This document shows positions 1 through 5,677 of a DNA stretch of 5,677 nt, piece by piece; the first letter of the stretch is position 1, and each line of letters opens with the position of its first letter. Under the pieces are notes generated by a model that searched no databases, was not told where the DNA came from, and saw nothing but the letters and a program-made list of their open reading frames with translations. The stretch comes from an uncultured Clostridia bacterium. Lineage in GTDB: Bacteria; Bacillota; Clostridia; Monoglobales; Monoglobaceae. Both the position numbers and the translations under genes were made by a program. The stretch lies in NCBI GenBank assembly GCA_945878965.1, contig CAMCUJ010000109.1:1-5677 (forward strand). Reading direction: 5' to 3'.

Positions 1-44
1 AATTTATTTCAATTGCTTTTTGAAGTTTTTTTGTTAATTTTCTA

Positions 45-73
45 TTGAAATAATATAAAATTTTCAGTATAAT
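45..73 (+). promoter_or_regulatory. Sigma-A type promoter for the three-gene operon
   Basis: A -35 box TTGAAA at 45-50 and a perfect -10 box TATAAT at 68-73 are separated by exactly 17 bp, the optimal housekeeping sigma-70/sigma-A spacing. Sequence upstream of the -35 box (1-44) is very A/T rich with a run of seven T at 26-32, which could act as an UP element or be the tail of an upstream terminator whose stem lies outside the window. Transcription would start near 79-82, giving a 5' leader of about 30 nt that contains the AGGAG ribosome binding site at 96-100. The leader is too short for a riboswitch. No operator-like palindrome was seen. Confidence 0.8.
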
Positions 74-111
74 TAAACTGATGAACAAAATCAAGAGGAG
101 TAAAAAGAAAA

Positions 112-1344
112 ATGAAATATATAATTTTTGATATGGACGGAGTACTTATAGATTCGGAACCCGTTACAATGAAAGCGGCATCCGACGCACTTACAAAGTA
201 CGGTGTGGAACATACGATGGATGATTTCAAGGAATTTATAGGTGCCGGAGAGGACAAATTTATAACCTGTCTTTCGGAGCGAAAAGGCAAAAGCGAGGTT
301 ATAGATGCCGCAATGAAAGAAATGTATTCATTAATCGAAGAAAGAGCCGAAAAAGAGTTATTTGTATATCCGTCATCACTTAAGCTGCTTAAAGAGCTTA
401 AGAAAAGAGGCTATACTCTTGCACTCGCTTCAAGCTCCGCAATTAATAAGCTTAAGGTTTCGCTTAAGGCGGCAAACATTCCCGAAAATACATTTGATGT
501 AATTCTATCGGGAAGCGACGTAACAAAGAAAAAGCCTGACCCTGAAATGTATCTTAAGGCTATGGAAAAGCTTAATGCAGGGCCGTCCGAATGTATAGTT
601 ATAGAGGATGCCGTAAACGGTGTAAAATCCGCAGTTTCCGCCGGAATAACCTGCTTTGCGGTAACAACCTCATTTGACAGGGAAACGCTTAAAGCAGCCG
701 GAGCAAGCTTTATAAAGGATGACATCATAGAGCTTTTAGATGTTTTGGATGCTTTGGACAATGAAAACAATAATTCCGCATACAAAGCAATTTTAAAAAG
801 ACGAAGCATACGAAAATTCAAGCAAACCCCTATTCCTTATGAAAAGCTTGAAAAGCTTGCAGACTGCGGCAGACTTTCAGCCTTTGGTGCAAATATGCAG
901 CCGCTTAAGTTTGGAATTATAACAGATAAAGATATGCTCAACAAAATATTCCCATGTACAAAATGGGCGGCATACCTTGAAAACGGTACGCCAAAGGAAG
1001 ATGAACGTCCTGCGGCTTATATAGCGATTTTGGGAGATACAAGCATTAAATCAAACGGTAATTTTGACTGTGACTCAGGACTTGCTTCAAGCTCAATTAT
1101 GATTGCGGCACAGGAAATGGGATATGGTTCGTGTATGCTAGGTGCTTTAGACCGTGATGAAATTCACCGCATTTTAAGCCTTCCCGAAAATCTATGCGTT
1201 GTGCATTTAATTGCACTCGGAGTTCCAAAGCAGGAAAGCCGTGCCGTCACAATGCGTGATAACAACGTGAAGTATTATCTTGATAAAAACGGTGTTATCA
1301 ATGTGCCAAAGCGAAATCTTGACGAGGTAATACTAAAATTCTGA
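112..1344 (+). CDS. HAD-superfamily phosphatase fused to an FMN-dependent nitroreductase
   Basis: This 410-residue protein joins two complete enzymes. Residues 1 to about 215 are a HAD subfamily IA hydrolase of the beta-phosphoglucomutase/phosphatase type. Motif I is FDMDGVLIDSEP with nucleophile Asp7 and acid/base Asp9, motif II is the Ser107 region (LALASSS), motif III is Lys141 in KKKPDPEMY, and motif IV is Glu165-Asp166 in VIEDAVNG, so all catalytic positions are present. The insert at about 15-85 is the helical cap expected for this type. A short Asn-rich linker (about 216-223) leads to a nitroreductase-fold domain at about 224-410. It has the FMN-phosphate contact motif RRSIRKF (230-236), FGANMQP (258-264), the helix and glycine loop at 321-344 (GYGSCMLG) and ALGVP (368-372). 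Its 187 residues match a stand-alone nitroreductase. The start is set by AGGAG at 96-100 and by motif I lying at the extreme N terminus. Both domains are expected to be cytosolic. Substrates cannot be told from sequence: sugar phosphate or other small phosphate ester for HAD, and an electron acceptor reduced with NAD(P)H for the second domain. Confidence 0.9.
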   Translation: MKYIIFDMDGVLIDSEPVTMKAASDALTKYGVEHTMDDFKEFIGAGEDKFITCLSERKGKSEVIDAAMKEMYSLIEERAEKELFVYPSSLKLLKELKKRGYTLALASSSAINKLKVSLKAANIPENTFDVILSGSDVTKKKPDPEMYLKAMEKLNAGPSECIVIEDAVNGVKSAVSAGITCFAVTTSFDRETLKAAGASFIKDDIIELLDVLDALDNENNNSAYKAILKRRSIRKFKQTPIPYEKLEKLADCGRLSAFGANMQPLKFGIITDKDMLNKIFPCTKWAAYLENGTPKEDERPAAYIAILGDTSIKSNGNFDCDSGLASSSIMIAAQEMGYGSCMLGALDRDEIHRILSLPENLCVVHLIALGVPKQESRAVTMRDNNVKYYLDKNGVINVPKRNLDEVILKF

Positions 1345-1381
1345 TTTCTTTGATTAAAGCAAAAGCTAAGGAGTTTTTTAA

Positions 1382-4300
1382 ATGAAACACACTTTTCAGG
1401 CAGTTTACGGAAAAGAAAATTACGAAAGCGAAAGCTTTCTTTACACTGACATAAAAAATAACATCTCAAACGGAAAATATTCGTACATACTTGTACCGGA
1501 GCAGTATTCATTAAGCGCCGAGCGTGAATTTTTAAACCGTATAGGTCTGTCCGCTCAGAAATCCGCCGAGGTACTTACATTTTCAAGGCTTTGTAACATC
1601 GTTTTAAGCGAAGCGGGACCTTTAAGAGGAAATTATATCGACAATGCCGGAAAAAACATACTTATTAAAAGAGTACTGCAGCTCAATGCCGAAAAGCTCC
1701 GCTATTTCACAAAGAGCATTAACAAGCAGGGCTTTACCGGAATAATTCTTAATATTATTTCGGAATTCAAACGCTACAGCGTAACTCCCGAGATATTGCT
1801 TAAGGCATCGTCTGAATGCAGCGAAGAAAACCTTTCAAAAAAGCTTTATGATTTTTCGGTTATACTTGACGGCTTTAACAAGCTCGCAAATGAAAAGTAC
1901 AGTAATTCCGAGGACAATCTTGAAATAATAACTCCGAGAATTCCTATGTGCAGCTTCAATAACGGAACTCTTTATATATGCTATTTCAAAAGCTTTACAC
2001 CGCTTGAATATCAGGCAATAGAAAATCTTATGCAGGTTATGGACGTAAAAATTCTGCTTTGCAGCGACAGCTTAACCAAGCCGTCCGAGATTTTTGAAAC
2101 CTCGGTATATACCTATAAAAAGCTTTGCGGCATTGCTGAAAATTCGGGCGTTGAAATTGCAAAGCCAATTTCTTTAAAGAGTGATAAGGATTACCGAAAG
2201 GACGAGCTTAATCATCTTGCCGATGTATACTTTAAAATGCTGCGTCATAAGCCGGAGGAAAATCCAAAGCGTCTGCATATTTTAAATCCGGCAAGCTTTT
2301 ATAAGGAGGTTCAGGAAGCGGCGCTTCTTATAAACAGTCTTTGCAAAGAATACGGATACAGATACTCGGATTTTCTTATACTTGCCGGCGACCTTTCGGC
2401 ATATACTAAATTCATTCCGGAGCTTTTCGATAAGTACGGTCTTAACTATTTTATAGACAAAAAAGAACCGGTTCTTAGAACTCCTGTGTATAAGCTGATT
2501 TCATATCTTCTTGAAACGGCAGTTTACGGATTTTCCTATGAGCGGATAATGAGCATTGCAAGACTTATGCTTCTTCCTGTTTCAATGCGTGAAACAGATA
2601 TGCTTGATAATTATCTTCTTGCGGTCAATATCAACTACAAGATGTGGAACACGGACGCAGAATGGACATTCAATCCAAACGAACAGCTTTTTGATATGGA
2701 GTGTATAAACAGCACAAAGAACCGTCTTTTAAAGCCTGTTAATGATTTTATTTCCGCCCTGTCGGGAAGAAAGACCGTAAACGACATATGTATTTTAATA
2801 GCAAACTGGCTAAATGAAAATAAAATTGCAGACAAGCTTAAAACCAAAGCTCGGGTGCTTGAAAACAAGTGTAAATTAAGCCTTGCCTCAAAATATAAAA
2901 GTGCGTGGAATTCGCTTATAGCACAGCTTTCACAGATGAACGACATACTTGGCGATACATTTATAACCTTTGAAAAATTCCATGAGATTTTCACATCCTC
3001 CGCAGCTCAGATAAGCATAGGAGCAATTCCGCAGACGCTTGACGAAATAATGATAAGTGAAATTTCGCATTTCAGAAATACCACCGCCGAAGTGGTTATA
3101 GTTCTCGGTGTAACCGACGGAGTTTTCCCGAAAAACTTCCCTGTATACGGAATTCTTTCGGATATTGAGCGTGAGGAGCTTAAAAGCTTAAATATCGAGC
3201 TTGCACCGACGGCTATATCAAAGCAGCTTGAGGAACGCTATCATACATTCAACGTTTTAAGAACCGCAAAATCACAGCTATATCTCTCTGTTCCAAAGTG
3301 CGATACCGAGGGTAATTCCTGTACACCGTCACCTATTGTAAAAAGGCTTAAAAAGCTTTACAAGGGACTTGAATATGAGGTGTTTGACGAAAATTCACCT
3401 CTTTATATGCAGGATAAAACAGCGGCATTTGATATACTTTTAAGTAAAGCAGACAATGAAAATTCTCTTAATTCAAAATGGAAATGCATTAAAGATGAGT
3501 TTCTTAAAAGAGAAGAATACAAAGACAGACTAAAGCAAATGGAAAGTATGATGGAGTTTTCAAGGACTCCCGAAAAGCTTTCCAAAACGGCGGTTACACA
3601 GCTTTACGGAAAGCAGCTGAGTCTGAGCATTTCAAGGCTTGAACAGTTTAACCAATGTGCATTTGCCTACTTTATGAAATACGGGCTTTATCTTTCGCCA
3701 AGACTTAAGGCGGATTTTCGTTCAAATGATATGGGAACTGCTCTTCATTTGATTTTATCGGAATATTTCAAAGGTAAATCGGGAAATGATGTTGATTACG
3801 GCTCAATAAAATACGATGAGGTTCAAAATGAGATATACGAAATCTCGGATAAGGTAACAAAATCTCATAACTCAATGCTTTATGAAAATTCGGCGTATTA
3901 CAGATATCTTGCACTTAAAATAAGGGGAATTGCATCAGCTGCCGCATGGGAAATTGTTAAATTCTATAAAAACAGCAGCTTCCGCCCTTACGGCTTTGAA
4001 ATTTCAATCGGCGGCAAAAACCCCGACATTTCAGCCAAAACCATAAGGGTTGAAAACGGAACCGCAAAATTCAGCGGATTTATAGATCGTGCCGACTGTT
4101 ATGTTTCGGATAATAAAAACTATATCAGCATACTTGACTATAAATCCTCGGAAAAAAAGCTGAAGCCCGAACATATAGAAAGCGGTATACAGCTTCAGCC
4201 TCTTGCATATATGAATGCACTATGTGAAAGCATTAAGGATGCCGAGCCTGCGGCTATGCTTTATATGCACCTTAACGACCCGATTTTAAGGCTTGACAAA

Positions 4301-4630
4301 AGACCGTCGGAAGAAGTTTTAGAGCGTGAAAGACAAAAAAATATCAAGCTTACGGGTTGGGCATCAAACAATGAGGGCATACTTTCAAAGCTTGATAACT
4401 CAATATCCACCGACAATGAAATTCTTTCAAAGTCGAACGTCAGCCGTGTTCTTGATTCGGAATTTAAAGACGCACTAAAGACTGCAAATGAAAAAATCCG
4501 GCAGTCGACCTCGGAAATTTTTGATGGAAGGATTGATATTAATCCGTATATAAGCAGTGATTTCAGTTCCTGTGAATACTGTGACTATTCACCTATATGC
4601 ACGGTTAAAAATGAACAGGCAGACAATTAA
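1382..4630 (+). CDS. addB: ATP-dependent helicase/nuclease subunit B (AddB/RexB family)
   Basis: AddB is the second subunit of the AddAB helicase-nuclease, which resects double-strand breaks for RecA and scans for Chi with its inactive helicase fold. At 1082 residues it is slightly shorter than Bacillus subtilis AddB (about 1166). The N-terminal helicase-like part shows the family blocks LVPEQ (37-41), FSRL (67-70), a region near 306-345 resembling helicase motif IV, and LGVTDGVFP (575-583). The C-terminal RecB-type nuclease is intact: GTALH (785-789), GFIDRAD (899-905, Asp902), LDYKSS (918-923, Asp919 and Lys921) and QLQPLAY (937-943). Four cysteines fit the AddB iron-sulfur staple: Cys759 in FNQC and the C-x2-C-x5-C set Cys1064, Cys1067, Cys1073. 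The expected Walker A is missing: the segment at 7-18 reads AVYGKENYESES with no GKT/GKS. AAGGAG at 1368-1373, 8 nt before the ATG, fixes the start. It follows the fusion gene by 37 nt and precedes tatD by 28 nt. No addA is adjacent. Identification is firm; RexB-like is an equally good name because RexB also lacks Walker A. Confidence 0.93.
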   Translation: MKHTFQAVYGKENYESESFLYTDIKNNISNGKYSYILVPEQYSLSAEREFLNRIGLSAQKSAEVLTFSRLCNIVLSEAGPLRGNYIDNAGKNILIKRVLQLNAEKLRYFTKSINKQGFTGIILNIISEFKRYSVTPEILLKASSECSEENLSKKLYDFSVILDGFNKLANEKYSNSEDNLEIITPRIPMCSFNNGTLYICYFKSFTPLEYQAIENLMQVMDVKILLCSDSLTKPSEIFETSVYTYKKLCGIAENSGVEIAKPISLKSDKDYRKDELNHLADVYFKMLRHKPEENPKRLHILNPASFYKEVQEAALLINSLCKEYGYRYSDFLILAGDLSAYTKFIPELFDKYGLNYFIDKKEPVLRTPVYKLISYLLETAVYGFSYERIMSIARLMLLPVSMRETDMLDNYLLAVNINYKMWNTDAEWTFNPNEQLFDMECINSTKNRLLKPVNDFISALSGRKTVNDICILIANWLNENKIADKLKTKARVLENKCKLSLASKYKSAWNSLIAQLSQMNDILGDTFITFEKFHEIFTSSAAQISIGAIPQTLDEIMISEISHFRNTTAEVVIVLGVTDGVFPKNFPVYGILSDIEREELKSLNIELAPTAISKQLEERYHTFNVLRTAKSQLYLSVPKCDTEGNSCTPSPIVKRLKKLYKGLEYEVFDENSPLYMQDKTAAFDILLSKADNENSLNSKWKCIKDEFLKREEYKDRLKQMESMMEFSRTPEKLSKTAVTQLYGKQLSLSISRLEQFNQCAFAYFMKYGLYLSPRLKADFRSNDMGTALHLILSEYFKGKSGNDVDYGSIKYDEVQNEIYEISDKVTKSHNSMLYENSAYYRYLALKIRGIASAAAWEIVKFYKNSSFRPYGFEISIGGKNPDISAKTIRVENGTAKFSGFIDRADCYVSDNKNYISILDYKSSEKKLKPEHIESGIQLQPLAYMNALCESIKDAEPAAMLYMHLNDPILRLDKRPSEEVLERERQKNIKLTGWASNNEGILSKLDNSISTDNEILSKSNVSRVLDSEFKDALKTANEKIRQSTSEIFDGRIDINPYISSDFSSCEYCDYSPICTVKNEQADN

Positions 4631-4658
4631 GTAAATTTCAAAGGAGATGTTTTTATAA

Positions 4659-5423
4659 ATGTTATTTGACAGTCACGCACATCTTGACAATCCACAGTTT
4701 GATGAGGACAGAGATGAGCTTATCCAAAAAATCCACAGCGAAGGTGTTTCAAACATTATGAATATCGGTGCGTGTCTTGAAACCTCAAGGCACAGTATAA
4801 AGCTTGCGGAGAAATACGATTTCATATATGCCGCAGTCGGAATTCACCCTACAGAGGTTTATGAGCTTTCAGACTCGGCACTTGACGAAATCCGCCAAAT
4901 GGCAAAGCACGATAAGGTTAAGGCGATTGGTGAAATAGGTCTTGACTATCACTTTGACGATACCGACCGTGAAAAGCAGATTGACTGGCTTAACCGTCAG
5001 TTATGTCTTGCAAAGGAGCTTGATATGCCGGTAATAATTCACGACCGTGACTCAAAGGGCGAGTGCATAAGGATACTTAAGGAGCATAACATTTCAAACG
5101 GAGTTATGCACTGCTTTTCGGGAAGCGACCAAATTGCAAAAGAGGTTCTTGATATGGGATTTCATATCTCATTCACAGGCGTTTTAACATTCAAGAACGC
5201 TAAGAAGGCTGTTAAGGCATTATCGGTTGTTCCGCTTGAAAAGCTGCTTATTGAAACAGACTGCCCTTATATGGCACCCGAGCCATACAGAGGAAACCGA
5301 AACCACAGCGGTTATGTTATAGAGGTTGCACGCAAGATTGCCGAGGTTAAAAATATAGACCTTGACACGGTTATACGGGTTACAGCGGAAAACGCAAAAC
5401 GCTTGTTTGGAATTGATGCGTAA
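4659..5423 (+). CDS. tatD: TatD-family metal-dependent deoxyribonuclease
   Basis: This is a 254-residue TatD-like TIM-barrel hydrolase, the usual length for the bacterial YcfH/YabD/TatD group. Family members are cytosolic metal-dependent enzymes with 3'-5' DNase activity, linked to DNA repair and degradation. The metal ligands are all visible: His6 and His8 in DSHAHLD, Glu92 in GEIGLDYH, His128 in PVIIHDRDS, His151 in GVMHCFSG and Asp201 in IETDCPY. The family blocks GIHP (61-64) and the C-terminal PEPYRGNRNHSGYV (207-220) are also present, so it should be active. The start is chosen because the first conserved motif begins at residue 4 and AAGGAGATG (4641-4649) lies upstream. An ATG within that ribosome binding site (4647) is in frame but meets TAA after three codons, so it is not the start. 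It is probably co-transcribed with addB, and a shared role in DNA end processing is plausible but inferred. The exact subfamily (TatD, YcfH or YabD) cannot be separated by eye. Confidence 0.93.
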   Translation: MLFDSHAHLDNPQFDEDRDELIQKIHSEGVSNIMNIGACLETSRHSIKLAEKYDFIYAAVGIHPTEVYELSDSALDEIRQMAKHDKVKAIGEIGLDYHFDDTDREKQIDWLNRQLCLAKELDMPVIIHDRDSKGECIRILKEHNISNGVMHCFSGSDQIAKEVLDMGFHISFTGVLTFKNAKKAVKALSVVPLEKLLIETDCPYMAPEPYRGNRNHSGYVIEVARKIAEVKNIDLDTVIRVTAENAKRLFGIDA

Positions 5424-5440
5424 ATGTAAAACTCAAATAT

Positions 5441-5475
5441 CTAAAGCTGTACGTTCTTTAAATTGAAAGCTTTAG
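5441..5475 (+). repeat. Perfect 8-bp inverted repeat after tatD
   Basis: CTAAAGCT at 5441-5448 is the exact reverse complement of AGCTTTAG at 5468-5475, with a 19-nt loop. It starts 17 nt after the tatD stop codon. No T-run follows on either strand, so it is not a normal intrinsic terminator. It may be a transcript-stabilising 3' hairpin or part of a larger RNA fold. With A/T-rich arms and a long loop it could also be fortuitous. Confidence 0.45.
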
Positions 5476-5532
5476 TTGTCACAAGGTACCATCACTTGCT
5501 CTATCCATTAAGGAATATATATTTTAAGGCAC

Positions 5533-5563
5533 TGCCGTCGTTTTGGTTGCTTTGGGACGAGCA
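5533..5563 (+). repeat. Bulged hairpin in the tatD trailer
   Basis: TGCCGTC at 5533-5539 can pair with GACG-A-GCA at 5556-5563, giving seven base pairs interrupted by one bulged A at 5560 and closing a 16-nt loop. This is the most GC-rich part of the trailer. An A-run follows on the plus strand, and on the minus strand the corresponding T-run lies before, not after, the hairpin, so it is not a terminator in either direction. The role is unknown. Confidence 0.35.
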
Positions 5564-5577
5564 AAAAATAATAACTA

Positions 5578-5621
5578 AAAACAGGAGCAATTAAGTGTAT
5601 CAGCTTAATGACTCCTGTTTT
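5578..5621. terminator. Strong intrinsic terminator, probably bidirectional
   Basis: AAAACAGGAG (5578-5587) pairs perfectly with CTCCTGTTTT (5612-5621). After a CA/GA internal mismatch the stem continues with ATTAAG (5590-5595) against CTTAAT (5604-5609), closing an 8-nt loop. On the plus strand the stem ends in TTTTCTTATT, ending the operon transcript 154 nt after tatD. On the minus strand it runs into TTTTT and further T-rich sequence, and it begins only one base beyond a TAA stop, as expected for the end of a convergent gene. It is therefore best read as a shared terminator between convergent units. Confidence 0.88.
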
Positions 5622-5622
5622 C

Positions 5623-5677
5623 TTATTCCGCCATAATTCGCGAAAGGTTAAATTCCGGATTGGTAAGATTAACATTT
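5623..5677 (-). CDS. C-terminal end of a convergent gene, product unknown (partial)
   Basis: Read on the minus strand from the window edge, one frame is open for 17 codons and ends in TAA (complement of 5623-5625), giving the tail NVNLTNPEFNLSRIMAE. The stop sits directly against the terminator stem, which has a good T-tract in this direction. That position, rather than the short sequence itself, is the main support. I do not recognise the family from 17 residues. Another minus-strand frame stays open longer but runs straight through the terminator hairpin, so this frame is preferred. The rest of the gene lies beyond the right edge. Confidence 0.55.
   Translation of the reverse strand, partial: NVNLTNPEFNLSRIMAE

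Larger units (their letters stand above)
5424..5577. other. Non-coding trailer between tatD and the terminator
   Basis: These 154 bases hold no convincing gene: plus-strand frames are short and lack a ribosome binding site. The stretch contains two hairpin-forming segments (5441-5475 and 5533-5563, listed separately), a GGTACC palindrome at 5485-5490, an A/T-only run around 5515-5526 and an A-rich stretch from 5563 to 5581. It most likely forms the 3' untranslated region of the operon transcript. A weak promoter-like pair on the plus strand (TTGCTC at 5496-5501, TATATT at 5518-5523, spacing 16) could give a short RNA ending at the terminator, but the -35 match is poor. No known RNA family was recognised. 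Confidence 0.5.

Noticed and set aside
780..800. Possibility that the fusion gene is two genes wrongly merged
   Set aside because: The frame is continuous with no stop, and there is no ribosome binding site and ATG/GTG/TTG start at the linker that would make a good start for the nitroreductase domain alone.
411..821. 136-codon minus-strand open frame opposite the HAD domain
   Set aside because: Antisense shadow of a gene with clear HAD motifs; its low-complexity Ser/Leu/Ala composition and lack of recognisable motifs do not support a real protein. Similar antisense frames at 2635-2994, 3403-3585 and 1275-1511 were dismissed for the same reason.
1345..1381. Possible separate promoter or terminator between the fusion gene and addB
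   Set aside because: The 37-nt gap holds only the Shine-Dalgarno AAGGAG and A/T-rich sequence, with no hairpin and no -35/-10 pair, so read-through from the upstream promoter is the simpler reading.
5441..5525. Possible tRNA or tRNA remnant on the minus strand: the stretch around 5496-5510 reads like a tRNA D-arm (AATGGATAGAGCA)
   Set aside because: The D-stem partner is only partly complementary, no 7-nt anticodon loop with a T at position 33 closes on a 5-bp stem, no GTTCRA T-loop follows, and there is no GC-rich acceptor stem or CCA. At most a chance match or a badly decayed remnant; tRNAscan-SE or ARAGORN would settle it.
5508..5675. 55-codon minus-strand open frame starting at the ATG complementary to 5673-5675
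   Set aside because: It runs through the whole terminator hairpin and lacks a supportable ribosome binding site within the window. The alternative frame stopping right before the terminator is far more plausible.

Overview
The window reads as a compact stretch of chromosome from a low-to-mid GC Gram-positive bacterium, most likely a Clostridia member (Oscillospirales/Ruminococcaceae-like gut lineages fit best). The reasons are strong AGGAG-type ribosome binding sites, an AT-rich sigma-A type promoter, an AddB rather than RecB/RecC-type recombination nuclease, and AT-leaning codon use. This placement is inference; no rRNA or other marker gene is present.

Layout: positions 45-73 carry a near-consensus promoter, followed by three same-strand genes. 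These are a HAD-phosphatase/nitroreductase fusion (112-1344), the AddB subunit of the AddAB helicase-nuclease (1382-4630) and a TatD-family metal-dependent DNase (4659-5423). The gaps are only 37 and 28 nt, each has its own Shine-Dalgarno and neither has a terminator-like hairpin, so the three are probably one operon. A 154-nt non-coding stretch with two moderate hairpins follows, then a strong terminator (5578-5621) that looks usable from both sides. The last 55 bases look like the 3' end of a convergent minus-strand gene.

AddB and TatD both act on DNA: AddAB resects double-strand breaks, and TatD proteins trim DNA 3' ends. Their pairing suggests a DNA repair/processing operon. The promoter-proximal HAD-nitroreductase fusion has no evident link to repair and may only share transcription. 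The usual AddB partner, addA, is not next to addB here.

No wholly new defence or mobile system is visible: there is no CRISPR, IS element, integrase or tRNA gene. The points worth a second look are the two-enzyme fusion, the degenerate Walker A site of AddB, the missing addA neighbour, the structured trailer after tatD, and a strict codon-context rule (AAG/GAG before CTN).
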